A DNA stretch of 64,000 nucleotides from UBA8828 sp964510855 (GCA_964510855.1 CAZEDB010000004.1:1-64000); one strand, 5' to 3'. Shown: positions 46,342 through 55,151, counted from the first letter of the stretch. The notes: generated by a model not told the origin, from the letters alone. A program made the numbers and translations.

Positions 46342-46767
46342 TTAGCCGACGATCTCAATGCCCATGGAGCGGGCGGTACCTTCGATCATGCGAGCGGCTT
46401 GTTCAGGGCTCGAGGAGTTGAGGTCCTTCTTCTTGAGCTCAACGATTTCAAGCACTTGCTTGCGAGTAACCTTACCGACTTTGTCGCGATTAGGTACGGC
46501 TGCACCTGACTCAATCTTCGCGGCCTTCTTGAGAAGCACGGAAGCAGGAGGCGACTTAAGAACGAAGGTGAAGGACTTATCTTGGAAAACCGAGATGATA
46601 ACAGGCAGGATTAAACCCGCTTGATCCTTGGTACGAGCGTTGAACTCCTTACAGAACGCCATGATGTTGACGCCCTTGGCACCGAGGGCAGGACCCACGG
46701 GAGGAGCAGGATTAGCGGCTCCGGCAGGAAGCTGGAGTCTGATTTCGCCGATTACTTTCTTGGCCAT
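46342..46767 (-). CDS. rplK: Ribosomal protein uL11
   Basis: This 141-residue protein of the GTPase centre begins MAKKVIGEIRLQLPAGAANPAPPVGPALG, with the proline-rich linker intact. The C-terminal domain includes GTARSMGIEI. Length is exactly that of most bacterial L11. The leader is CCCCCAACCTTAAACC. It follows nusG by 34 nt. Confidence 0.98.
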   Translation of the reverse strand: MAKKVIGEIRLQLPAGAANPAPPVGPALGAKGVNIMAFCKEFNARTKDQAGLILPVIISVFQDKSFTFVLKSPPASVLLKKAAKIESGAAVPNRDKVGKVTRKQVLEIVELKKKDLNSSSPEQAARMIEGTARSMGIEIVG

Positions 46768-46801
46768 AGTAGAGGTTTAAGGTTGGGGGTTAGAAAAAGG
46801 A

Positions 46802-47392
46802 TTAGTTGCGCTCGTCACGTTCGACTTGCCAGAACTCGAGCTCGACCGGCGTCGGACGGCCAAAGATATCCACCGATACTTGTAACTTACCTTGGTTAAC
46901 ATCGGTGGAGTCGACTTGACCGGAAAGATTCATCATTGGGCCATCGATAATTTTCACGCGCTCGCCAACGGCGAAGGTAATCTTTGGCAGGACTTTATTT
47001 TCGTTCTCTTCGATTTGCTCGAGGATGGAGCGAATTTCAGCTTCCTTGAGGGCAACCGGGTTGTCGCCACCAATTAAGCCCATCACGCCGTCTAACTGAC
47101 GTAAGAAACTCCAAGTGTACTCATCGAGATCACCATCAGGGGTGCCGAGACGAGCCCGTAAGAAAAGATAATTAGGGTAAAGCTTGAGGCGGGTTTGGCG
47201 CTCCTTGCGGTTACGGGTTTCTTTAACCGTACGCTCGGGCATCAACACTTGTTCAACCGCGGCACGAATCGCATCGTCGGTGGCCATAGCCCGCTCAATG
47301 TTGCGCTTAACCTTGGCTTCGTTGTTCGAGAAGGTTTGCAGCGTATACCAGAGGGACTGGTTAGAAATTAAAGGACGGTTGCTTTCGTTCAT
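46802..47392 (-). CDS. nusG: Transcription termination/antitermination factor NusG
   Basis: This 196-residue protein starts at ATG 47390-47392 (MNESNRPLISNQSLWYTLQTF). It has the NGN domain (about 16-135, LKLYPNYLFLRARL) and a C-terminal KOW domain (VGERVKIIDGPMMNLSGQVD). It links RNA polymerase to Rho or to the ribosome. A longer in-frame version from 47539 runs antisense through secE and is rejected. It starts 11 nt after the secE stop. Confidence 0.95.
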   Translation of the reverse strand: MNESNRPLISNQSLWYTLQTFSNNEAKVKRNIERAMATDDAIRAAVEQVLMPERTVKETRNRKERQTRLKLYPNYLFLRARLGTPDGDLDEYTWSFLRQLDGVMGLIGGDNPVALKEAEIRSILEQIEENENKVLPKITFAVGERVKIIDGPMMNLSGQVDSTDVNQGKLQVSVDIFGRPTPVELEFWQVERDERN

Positions 47393-47403
47393 GGCGATAA
47401 GTC

Positions 47404-47610
47404 TCAGCGGACAACAGCCGTAGCGGCTTGCACGAGACCAGAGAGGGAGAGGTCGCAAAGCACCACGATGATTCCGGCTAAGGCAACCAGAGCGATGACG
47501 ACCAGGGTAGTATGCACCAACTCCTTGCCCGTAGGCCACGTCGACTTAACGAAAACCTCGCTGAGGGTTTCGTTCCAGAAGGCGCGGAGATTGCCAAGGA
47601 GGCGAAGCAT
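47404..47610 (-). CDS. secE: Protein translocase subunit SecE
   Basis: This 68-residue small membrane protein of the SecYEG channel has one transmembrane helix (about 35-55) preceded by the conserved amphipathic segment ETLSEVFVKSTWPTGKEL, with the typical W-P motif. It is the single-helix form usual outside enterobacteria. It lies between tRNA-Trp and nusG in the standard order. Confidence 0.95.
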   Translation of the reverse strand: MLRLLGNLRAFWNETLSEVFVKSTWPTGKELVHTTLVVIALVALAGIIVVLCDLSLSGLVQAATAVVR

Positions 47611-47629
47611 GATGGTGGTTTTTGTAAGG

Positions 47630-47705
47630 TGGCAGGACGGGAGGGAGTCGAACCCACAACCAACGGTTTTGGAGACCGCTACTCTGCCAATTGAGCTACC
47701 GTCCT
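47630..47705 (-). tRNA. tRNA-Trp (anticodon CCA)
   Basis: This is a 76-nt tRNA with encoded CCA. The acceptor AGGACGG pairs with CCGTCCT, the discriminator is G (expected for Trp), and the loop CTCCAAA gives anticodon CCA. It lies between tuf and secE, the common arrangement in many phyla, and is probably cut from the tuf-secE-nusG transcript. Confidence 0.97.
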
Positions 47706-47726
47706 GTGTGGGGGAGGGAAGCGACA

Positions 47727-47759
47727 GTGCCGCGAGGGCTCTTGCGAGCCCCGCGGCAC
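47727..47759 (-). other. Strong hairpin between tuf and tRNA-Trp
   Basis: GTGCCGCG-A-GGGCTC pairs with GAGCCCCGCGGCAC around TTGC, giving a 14-bp stem with one bulged A. A small CTTCGCGAAG dyad (47760-47769) lies next to it on the tuf side. No U-tract follows, so it is probably a processing or mRNA 3'-protection element that separates tuf mRNA from the tRNA. Confidence 0.6.
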
Positions 47760-47783
47760 CTTCGCGAAGTGTTTAGGATAGCG

Positions 47784-48971
47784 TCACTTGACGATGTCGA
47801 GGATCTGGCCCGCGCCGATGGTCTTGCCACCTTCACGGAGTGCGAAGCGCTGACCCTTCTCCATGGCGACGGCTTTGCCGAGCTCGATGGTGATGGTCAC
47901 GTTGTCGCCAGGCATCACCATCTCGGTGCCGCTAGGCAGACGGACGGTGCCGGTAACGTCACAGGTTCCGAAGAAGAACTGAGGACGGTAGTTATCACCA
48001 AAGGACGTGTGGCGACCACCTTCGTCAGCTTTGAGAACGTAGATTTGTGCTTTAGCTTCGCTGTGGGGCTTGATGCTGCCGGGCTTGGCGAGCACTTGAC
48101 CGCGCTCAACTTGGGCCTTTTCAACCCCGCGAACGAGGAGACCGACGTTGTCACCTGCTTGGCCTTGGTCGAGCTCCTTACGGAACATTTCGACACCCGT
48201 AACCGTGGTCTTTTGGGTGTCGCGGAGACCGACGATTTCAACTTCGTCGCCCACCTTGACCACACCACGCTCGATACGGCCCGTAACCACGGTACCGCGA
48301 CCGGTGATGGAGAAGACGTCTTCGACCGCCATCATGAAAGGCTTGTCGACTTCGCGCTTAGGCTCAGGAATCTCAGCGTCGAGAGCATCGAGGAGATTTT
48401 GAATGGCTTGCTCGCCTTCAGGTTTGGCCTCGAGAGCAGCGGTGGCAGAACCACGAACGATCTTGGCGTTGTCACCATCGTACTGGTACTTATTGAGCAG
48501 GTCGCGAACTTCCATCTCAACGAGGTCAATCAAGTCGGGCTCGGAGAGGTCGACCTTATTGAGCCAGACCACGATCTTAGGTACGCCGACCTGACGGGCG
48601 AGCAGGATGTGCTCACGGGTCTGGGGCATAACGCCGTCGGCGGCGGAAACTACGAGAATCGCACCGTCCATCTGGGCGGCACCGGTGATCATGTTCTTAA
48701 CGAAGTCGGCGTGGCCTGGGCAGTCCACGTGCGCGTAGTGGCGGTTGTTGGACTCGTACTCCACGTGCGAGGCCGCAATCGTAACGGTCTTAGTCGCGTC
48801 ACGCACCGTACCACCCTTGGTGATTTCAGCGTAGGAGCGATTCTGGGCCAAACCCTTGCGAGCCTGAACCGCGACAATCGCCGCCGTAGTGGTGGATTTA
48901 CCGTGGTCGATGTGACCGATAGTGCCCACGTTGACGTGGGGTTTGGTGCGGTTGAACTTTTCTTTTGCCAT
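47784..48971 (-). CDS. tuf: Elongation factor Tu
   Basis: This 395-residue GTPase delivers aminoacyl-tRNA to the ribosome. It starts at ATG 48969-48971 (MAKEKFNRTKPHVNVGTIGH). G1 GHIDHGKST (19-27), G3 DCPGHADF, G4 NKVD and the C-terminal barrel domains are all intact. An extended version from 49085 would run through the tRNA-Thr gene and is rejected. The leader is CCCTCCCAACCACACGCACGAAC. Codon use is strongly biased, as expected of a highly expressed gene. Confidence 0.98.
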   Translation of the reverse strand: MAKEKFNRTKPHVNVGTIGHIDHGKSTTTAAIVAVQARKGLAQNRSYAEITKGGTVRDATKTVTIAASHVEYESNNRHYAHVDCPGHADFVKNMITGAAQMDGAILVVSAADGVMPQTREHILLARQVGVPKIVVWLNKVDLSEPDLIDLVEMEVRDLLNKYQYDGDNAKIVRGSATAALEAKPEGEQAIQNLLDALDAEIPEPKREVDKPFMMAVEDVFSITGRGTVVTGRIERGVVKVGDEVEIVGLRDTQKTTVTGVEMFRKELDQGQAGDNVGLLVRGVEKAQVERGQVLAKPGSIKPHSEAKAQIYVLKADEGGRHTSFGDNYRPQFFFGTCDVTGTVRLPSGTEMVMPGDNVTITIELGKAVAMEKGQRFALREGGKTIGAGQILDIVK

Positions 48972-49024
48972 GTTCGTGCGTGTGGTTGGGAGGGTGGTTA
49001 GGGTGGTGGTGGTGGAAAAATGGA

Positions 49025-49100
<76 letters not shown>

Positions 49101-49121
49101 GACCTGCCCGAAGGAAGGGTT

Positions 49122-49150
49122 GTGATGAGGACTCCGGCGAGCACCGTCAA
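49122..49150 (-). promoter_or_regulatory. Possible promoter of the tRNA-Thr-tuf operon
   Basis: TTGACG (49150-49145) is followed after 17 nt by CATCAC (49127-49122). The predicted transcription start falls about 15 nt before the mature tRNA-Thr 5' end, a suitable place. The -10 is a poor match to TATAAT, so this is a positional guess supported mainly by the -35. Confidence 0.4.
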
Positions 49151-49193
49151 GCGGATTTTGACTTAAGTTTGACAGCCGTCTCTCGACCGCAGT

Positions 49194-49898
49194 TTACGGC
49201 CTAATTTCCAGCCGATAAGCACCTGCCGGCAGGAGCCTAGCCCAGGGCTGAGAGGCCACCCAACGATTAGCGGCCTGATCCAAGACTTGAGAGCCGGTAG
49301 GAACCAGAAATACCGGCGAGGCCTGAAGGCCATAAGCATCAATTGCTAGGCTAAAAACCAAGGGGTACTCAAAACTTAAGTCGTTCTTAGACAATAGTTT
49401 ATGAAGTTCATCTTGGGGGTCTATCTTTAGGAGGGCAACGGTCGTACCCCCAAGTAGAGAAAGGGCCTTGCAGTTAGGGCCTGAGGCTGGGGGAGGCCCA
49501 ACCACAGCCCGGCGACCCAAGGTTAGGAGCGGTTGTTCAAGTTCAGGTAGGGCTCGAGGGTCAACTTGACTCGCCGGGGGGAGGGTATGACGAAGGGAGA
49601 TAGTGAAGGTACCCTCGGGTGAGGCGCTGATCAGAGGCGGGTAGGAACTAAAAGGGGTAGCGTCGGGCTGAGCGCTATCAGGTAAGGTAGGGGGTGAACC
49701 CAGAGCAGGTAGGACTAAAGAGGCTGGATCGGAGAGCACGGCTCGGTCAGCCCAGCTTGAGCGCGTATCGAGCAAAAGAATAGAAGGTGCCTTAACGGCA
49801 GGCGCCGAAGGCAGGTCAACTCCGGGATTAACCCCCAGCAAGATAAGTCCCAAGAGAATGGGCGGCCCTATCACTAAGCTGCGGGGGAATGCGGCCAT
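49194..49898 (-). CDS. Membrane-anchored protein of unknown function with TonB-C-like end
   Basis: This 234-residue protein (ATG 49896-49898; an alternative TTG at 49910 would overlap the htrA stop) has one N-terminal hydrophobic segment (about 7-24) and then a Pro/Ser-rich periplasmic part. The C-terminal 60 residues (EYPLVFSLAIDAYGLQ, then WARLLPAGAYRLEIRP) have the strand pattern of TonB C-terminal domains. No TonB signature allows a firm call, and there is no exbB/exbD nearby. It lies 8 nt after htrA, so it is co-transcribed. Confidence 0.6.
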   Translation of the reverse strand: MAAFPRSLVIGPPILLGLILLGVNPGVDLPSAPAVKAPSILLLDTRSSWADRAVLSDPASLVLPALGSPPTLPDSAQPDATPFSSYPPLISASPEGTFTISLRHTLPPASQVDPRALPELEQPLLTLGRRAVVGPPPASGPNCKALSLLGGTTVALLKIDPQDELHKLLSKNDLSFEYPLVFSLAIDAYGLQASPVFLVPTGSQVLDQAANRWVASQPWARLLPAGAYRLEIRP

Positions 49899-49906
49899 AC
49901 TAAAAA

Positions 49907-51016
49907 TCAAAATCCTTGGGGGCGCTCTTCAATCGCAACTTTAACCTGCAGCGGTTTGCCAGCGCGAACCACGGAAAAGTTGGCACTGGTGCCGGGGCGA
50001 AGGCCAGAAATTGCCAGCCGCAATTCGCTCCATCCTGGTACCGCAAAACCATTAACTGCCGTAATCAAATCGCCTTCGCGCAGACCCGCACGTGCAGCTG
50101 GTGAAACCGGCTCGATTTGAATGACGCGCGCGGCCTGCCCCTTGGCAACGCCTGCCGCCACGGCCTCGGCAAAAGGCACATCTTCACCCGTGGCGCCTAC
50201 ATAACCCCGCACCACCGTGCCCCGCTCGACTAATGATTCGGCAATGAAGCGGGCTAAATTTCCGGAAACCGCATAGCCAATGCCTTCGCCGTCAGCCCGA
50301 ACTGCCGTATTGATGCCGACGAGACGGCCTTCGGCATCCACCAAGGCTCCGCCAGAATTCCCAGGATTAATCGGGGCGCTGGTCTGCACGAAATCTTGGT
50401 AATCAGGACCGCCGCGCAGCGAGAGATTGTTTCGACCTAAGCCAGAAACAATACCCGACGATACACTTAAGCCCACATCGAGTGGATTACCTACCGCGAA
50501 GACTGCATCCCCGACTCGGAGTTGATCGCTATCAGAAAAACGCAGATGCGGTAAATCTTTGGCATCCACCTTGACCACCGCAATGTCGGTGCGGGAATCC
50601 GAACCAATTAAGGTACCTCGCAAGTCGCGACCATCGGCAAACTGTACCATCGCCACGCGCGAGACGACTTGGCCCTTAGCGGTTACCACGTGATGATTAG
50701 TGATAATATAACCGGAAGGGTGCACGACCACTCCGGAACCAAGCGCAATCGGTACAAGGAATTTTCCCGTCGCAGGGTCACGTCGAACCAAGCGCGGGTT
50801 GGGCACGGGCACCCGACGTAAATCGCCTTCACCGACCTCGAGGGCTAAGCGGACACTGACGACGGCGGGCGTAACCCGCGAAAGCATCTCGGCATGACTA
50901 ACTCCCGGTCGACTGCGATCCAGCGGCCGCACATCGACTGGCAGCGGCACGCGCGCATTCGCCATTAAGAGAGGTGTCAGAGCAGCCAACACCCAGCAGC
51001 GGAGGAGGGTTACCAT
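49907..51016 (-). CDS. Periplasmic serine protease of the HtrA/DegS type
   Basis: This 369-residue protein has a signal peptide or anchor (about 5-21) and a trypsin-like domain with the catalytic triad His109 (TNHHV), Asp144 (SRTDIAVVKV) and Ser221 (GNSGGAL). A single C-terminal PDZ domain (about 265-365) has LREGDLITAVNGFAVPGW. One PDZ rather than two makes it resemble DegS or HhoA more than DegP. It lies 43 nt after smc and just before the TonB-C-like gene. Confidence 0.92.
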   Translation of the reverse strand: MVTLLRCWVLAALTPLLMANARVPLPVDVRPLDRSRPGVSHAEMLSRVTPAVVSVRLALEVGEGDLRRVPVPNPRLVRRDPATGKFLVPIALGSGVVVHPSGYIITNHHVVTAKGQVVSRVAMVQFADGRDLRGTLIGSDSRTDIAVVKVDAKDLPHLRFSDSDQLRVGDAVFAVGNPLDVGLSVSSGIVSGLGRNNLSLRGGPDYQDFVQTSAPINPGNSGGALVDAEGRLVGINTAVRADGEGIGYAVSGNLARFIAESLVERGTVVRGYVGATGEDVPFAEAVAAGVAKGQAARVIQIEPVSPAARAGLREGDLITAVNGFAVPGWSELRLAISGLRPGTSANFSVVRAGKPLQVKVAIEERPQGF

Positions 51017-51059
51017 ACAAGCTCTACCCTACCCTACCTTGAGGCGGAGGCAAGCGGGC

Positions 51060-54000
51060 TCAGCGTGCGCCCGGAATAACTTCAGGTTCGTCGCGATCGC
51101 GATTAAAACGCATCGAATAAACCCGCGTTACCCCTTTCTCCTGCATAGTTACGCCAAAAATCGCATCCGCGGCGGCTACCGTGCCCTTTTTGTGGGTAAT
51201 CACCAAGAATTGAGAATGGCGGGTAAATTCGCGCACAATGTCAGTGAAGCGGGTGACATTCACATCATCCAGAGGCGCATCGAGCTCATCGAGTACGCAG
51301 AAGGGGGAAGGTTTCACCATGTAGATGGCAAAGAGCAAGGCCACCGCCGTCATTGTTCGCTGACCACCTGAGAGGAGTGAAATCCCGCGCAACTTAGTAC
51401 CGGGGGGCTGGGCGATAATTTCAATGCCACTATCCAACACATCTTCCGCCTGCACCAAGTGGAGATCGGCCTTACCGCCATTGAAGAGTCGCTCGAAGGT
51501 GAAGGCGAAGTTCTTGCGGACTTGTTCGAAGGTGTCGGTAAAGAGTTGCAGCGAGGTGGCGTTGATTTCGTCGATGGCCTTAATCAACTCTTCTTTAGAT
51601 TTCCAAAGGTCATCGCTTTGGGTGCGAAGGAAATCATGGCGCTGACGCAGGGAAGCATACTCTTCTACAGCCACCAAGTTGACTGCGCCCATACCCGCAA
51701 GACGCTCACGCAGGGCAGCAATTTCACGCACCCGGGGCGGCCAATCTGTTGCCTCAAGACTCTTTAAGTCTTCGGCTGTGGGCTCACCGCGAGACGTGCG
51801 AGTAGACGACGAGGTATCGGTAGCATCACCTTCGGCATCGGCATCGTCGAGCTCATCGAGTCCAGCGGAAGCCTCAAAGGGTTCATCCGCTAACCAAAGT
51901 TGTCGGCGCCATTCAACCGCAGCGATATCCAGCTGGTGTTCGGTCATGACCTTTTCGGCAATGAAGCCGGATTGAGAGGTCGCTTCGGCTAAGGCAACTT
52001 CAAGACCGTGTAAGCGGCCTTCAGCTTCACGCCGGGCTTCACGTCCGCTCGAGAGTTCGCGCTCTTCCGCTTCGAGGGCAGCTTCGCGAGCTGACTGGGC
52101 TGCGCGCTCCGTTTCTAAAGTGATTTCTGCCTGGGACGCACGCTCGGCAGCTTGGGCGGCCCGTTCTGCGGCCACTGCCGCACCGGCACGCAAGGCCTCA
52201 ACTTGTTGGTCGCCTGATGTCGCCTCACGACGGCGCGACTCGAGACGGACTTCGGCTTCGGCACGGCGTTGCACCAGCTCTGAAATTGCCCGGTCTGCGA
52301 GTTCTAGCAGCTGGCGGCGTTCGGCTAAGCCTAAGCGAAACTCGCCCAAGGCATCACGCGCACGCTCAGCCTCGGCGCGACGCACCACCAAGCCAGCCTC
52401 AGCTTCAGCAATACCCGCGCGATGGCGCTCAATGTCGTGCTCTTTACCTGCGAGTGCCCCTTTGGCTGATTCGAGACGTTCCAGCGCGACCGCTTGCGCA
52501 GCCTCGAGTTCGGCAACTTGACGTTCATCGCGGGCAATACGCTCATCCGCTGCGGTCAAGGCGGTGCGGGCGGCACGCTCATCAGCGGCAGCTACCCCAT
52601 GCTCGCGCGAAGCAGCTTCAAAAGCGAGGCGTCGAGCGCTGCGATCTTTTTCATTGGTATCGAGCTCCGACTGTAAAGCCATCGCACGCTCATTAAGCGC
52701 AGTGAGACGATCATTCTCTTCCGTGAGATGAGCTTTACCTTCACGAATTTCAGCTTCACGCGAGAAGACTCCCCGGGCCGAGGCGTCATCTTTAGCCCGA
52801 CGACCCGCAAAAACTAAACCCCGGCGATCAATCAAATCCCCCTCAGGGGTCGCAACTAACAAGAACTCAAAATTAGGGTGCGCCTTCCACCAGGTTAAAA
52901 ACTCCGCGAGCGAAGGGCAGAGATGGCAACCCGCGAAGAGACTGTTAACCAAGGGGGCGGCAGCCGCCAGGCGAGGCCGGACCGCCTCGGCGGCAGGACG
53001 TAGCCAAGCGGGGACGTCTCCGGTCGGCGTACGTGCCGGTGCGGGTACGTGGAAGACCGTGCGACCGAGATCACGCTCGGCAAGCCGACCTACCAAGCCA
53101 GGCAAGAAATCGGCACTATCTAGCGCTACGGCTTCACTGGCCTGACCCAATAAAGCCTCAAGTGCAGCGGAAAGTTTCGGATCGGCGACATCTACTAAAG
53201 CAGAAAGTGCAGCAGCTTTACCTACGGGAACTGCATCACCTAATTCTCCCCGCAGTAGGGCTTTGGCACCTTCCGAGAAACCTTCCAATCGAGCCTGCAT
53301 TTGCTCGAGCAAGCCCAAATGAGCGGAACGTTTTGCTACCACGCGATCCTGTTCGCTGATGGTTTGTTGCAGGGCACGAAACTCAGCTAGCAAGGCACGC
53401 CCTTGCTCGTCGCAGGCCTGTTCGGCAGCACGCGCAGCTTCGGATTCACCGTGCAAGCGCGAGACGACCGCAGCACAATCGGCGGCCCGCTTCTCAGCTA
53501 CCACACGCTCATCGCGGGCTTGATAGAGCCCATCAGCCAAAGCGGCGCGGCGGGCCTGGAAACTTCTTAAATCAACTTCGAGATTAATAACATCAGCGCG
53601 GTGTCGGGTGATTTCACCTTCAGCCATTAATAAATCTTGGCGAAGTTGACGCAGCGCGGCTTCCCCTTGGGTTACGGCGCGGCTGGCTTCTTCGGCCTCT
53701 AAGGCCCGACCACGATAAGCACCATCGGCTTGGCTAACCTCGCCCTCACGCGCGACTTTTTCAGCGTTCCCCCCGCTCAGGCGAGCTTGCAGTTCAGCCA
53801 GTTCAACCGACAACGCTTCACCTTCGCGACGAGCCTCAGCCACGCGAGCAGCCAGGTCATCGGCTCGTAAACCGGCGGTACGACCTTCGCTTTCAGCGGC
53901 ATCGCGCGCGGTACGTAAATCATAGAGTGCTTGCTGGGCAGACTCTAGGCGTAGAGCCGCGGCGGCTCGCTCCTCCTTTCCCTGAGCTAAGGCCGCCTCG

Positions 54001-54794
54001 CGGCCTGCGAGAGAAGCGGTGAGTTGCTGAACTTCAGTGCGGGCCAAGCCGGCCGAGGCCTCAAGGGTTGTAACCTGAGCTTGTCGCTCGCCCCACTGAT
54101 AACCTTGCCAGGCGAGATCCAAATGGGTGAGCCGATGACGCAGGCGGCGGTAACGAAGCGCCTTGGCAGCTTGACGTTTTAACGACGCAATTTGCCGACC
54201 AATTTCTTCGACCACGTCGGTGGCACGCGCTAAATTTTGCTCGACTAAAGCGAGCTTAGCTAACGCCTCTTTGCGCTGGGCTTTATATCGGGTTATACCG
54301 GCAGCTTCCTCAAAGAGGTAACGGCGCTCGGCAGGATTGGCGGAAAGAATTTGGTCAATCTGCCCCTGCACCATGAAGGAATACGACATGCGACCCACGC
54401 CAGTATCCATGAAGAGGCGCTGAATATCTTTTAAGCGACAAGGCTTACCATTAATAAAATAGTCGCTCGCCCCTTCGCGATGCAGGCGACGCATCACGGA
54501 AACTTCGGCGAACTGAGTTCCTAACTCTTTCTCACAATCCGCAAAGGTGAGCTCGACTTCGCAAATCGGGAGAGCCTTGCGCTGGTCGGTACCACTGAAA
54601 ATAACATCCTGCATTGAGGTACCGCGCAGGGATTTGGCACTTTGCTCACCTAACACCCAACGGATGGCATCGACGATGTTGGATTTACCACAACCATTAG
54701 GCCCCACCACCGCAGTCATACCAGGACCTAGGCCGATGCGGGTGCGATCGGCGAAACTCTTAAAGCCATGGGCGACGATTTCCTTGAGGTACAT
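51060..54794 (-). CDS. smc: Chromosome partition protein SMC
   Basis: This 1244-residue ATPase of bacterial condensin begins MYLKEIVAHGFKSFADRTRI (ATG 54792-54794). It has Walker A GPNGCGKS (31-38), two long coiled-coil arms and a hinge at about 520-680. The C-terminal head has signature LLSGGQRTMTAVALL and Walker B CVLDELDAPLDD. The arms are exceptionally Ala/Glu/Arg-rich. A short acidic insert (about 985-1010, DELDDADAEGDATDTSSS) precedes the head. scpA and scpB are not in the window. It is divergent from rpsU. Confidence 0.95.
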   Translation of the reverse strand: MYLKEIVAHGFKSFADRTRIGLGPGMTAVVGPNGCGKSNIVDAIRWVLGEQSAKSLRGTSMQDVIFSGTDQRKALPICEVELTFADCEKELGTQFAEVSVMRRLHREGASDYFINGKPCRLKDIQRLFMDTGVGRMSYSFMVQGQIDQILSANPAERRYLFEEAAGITRYKAQRKEALAKLALVEQNLARATDVVEEIGRQIASLKRQAAKALRYRRLRHRLTHLDLAWQGYQWGERQAQVTTLEASAGLARTEVQQLTASLAGREAALAQGKEERAAAALRLESAQQALYDLRTARDAAESEGRTAGLRADDLAARVAEARREGEALSVELAELQARLSGGNAEKVAREGEVSQADGAYRGRALEAEEASRAVTQGEAALRQLRQDLLMAEGEITRHRADVINLEVDLRSFQARRAALADGLYQARDERVVAEKRAADCAAVVSRLHGESEAARAAEQACDEQGRALLAEFRALQQTISEQDRVVAKRSAHLGLLEQMQARLEGFSEGAKALLRGELGDAVPVGKAAALSALVDVADPKLSAALEALLGQASEAVALDSADFLPGLVGRLAERDLGRTVFHVPAPARTPTGDVPAWLRPAAEAVRPRLAAAAPLVNSLFAGCHLCPSLAEFLTWWKAHPNFEFLLVATPEGDLIDRRGLVFAGRRAKDDASARGVFSREAEIREGKAHLTEENDRLTALNERAMALQSELDTNEKDRSARRLAFEAASREHGVAAADERAARTALTAADERIARDERQVAELEAAQAVALERLESAKGALAGKEHDIERHRAGIAEAEAGLVVRRAEAERARDALGEFRLGLAERRQLLELADRAISELVQRRAEAEVRLESRRREATSGDQQVEALRAGAAVAAERAAQAAERASQAEITLETERAAQSAREAALEAEERELSSGREARREAEGRLHGLEVALAEATSQSGFIAEKVMTEHQLDIAAVEWRRQLWLADEPFEASAGLDELDDADAEGDATDTSSSTRTSRGEPTAEDLKSLEATDWPPRVREIAALRERLAGMGAVNLVAVEEYASLRQRHDFLRTQSDDLWKSKEELIKAIDEINATSLQLFTDTFEQVRKNFAFTFERLFNGGKADLHLVQAEDVLDSGIEIIAQPPGTKLRGISLLSGGQRTMTAVALLFAIYMVKPSPFCVLDELDAPLDDVNVTRFTDIVREFTRHSQFLVITHKKGTVAAADAIFGVTMQEKGVTRVYSMRFNRDRDEPEVIPGAR

Positions 54795-54932
54795 CGGCGA
54801 GGTAGCGGTCAGACTTGGCCCCGCTGCACAGGTCGGCAAGCGCCGAGTGGCCCCTAGCCCCCTTTTTGGGGGGACGGATTCGGAGTTGACCCCGACCCCG
54901 CCCTGCCCTTTCCCTCAACCCTTACCACATCC
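54795..54932. promoter_or_regulatory. Divergent smc/rpsU intergenic region
   Basis: This 138-nt space contains a GC-rich dyad, CCCCC-TTTTT-GGGGG (about 54859-54873), and then the rpsU leader, which ends CCCTCAACCCTTACCACATCC before ATG. No convincing -10 box is seen for either gene. The dyad has a T-loop rather than a T-tail, so it is not a normal terminator. Confidence 0.4.
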
Positions 54933-55133
54933 ATGCCCGTCGAAATCAAGATCCGCAAAGGAGAAGCCGTTGATAAAGCGTTACGCCGCCTCAAAAAGAA
55001 GGTGGACCGCGAAAACATCATCAAAGACGCCCGCGCTAAGCGTGGCTTCGAAAAGCCCACCACCCGCCGTCGTCGTAAGAATAAGGTCAAGGCCTTTAAC
55101 GCCTACCTCCGTAAGAAGTGGGAGAATAAGTAA
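54933..55133 (+). CDS. rpsU: Ribosomal protein bS21
   Basis: This 66-residue, strongly basic protein (MPVEIKIRKGEAVDKALRRL, then KPTTRRRRKNKVKAFNAYLRK) sits on the 30S platform next to the anti-Shine-Dalgarno end of 16S rRNA. The C-terminal helix carries Phe55 and Tyr58. In Bacteroidetes an aromatic at about this place in bS21 holds the anti-Shine-Dalgarno away from mRNA. The leader has no Shine-Dalgarno. A strong terminator follows. Confidence 0.95.
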   Translation: MPVEIKIRKGEAVDKALRRLKKKVDRENIIKDARAKRGFEKPTTRRRRKNKVKAFNAYLRKKWENK

Positions 55134-55151
55134 GAGCTAAACTCATCCTTC

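Noticed and set aside
47727..47759. Intrinsic terminator after tuf
   Set aside because: The stem is strong but the following bases (TGTCGCTTCCC) contain no T-run.
47691..49001. 436-codon open frame antisense to tuf
   Set aside because: It mirrors the strongly biased tuf codons, has no family features and overlaps two tRNA boundaries; it is a by-product of the tuf sequence.
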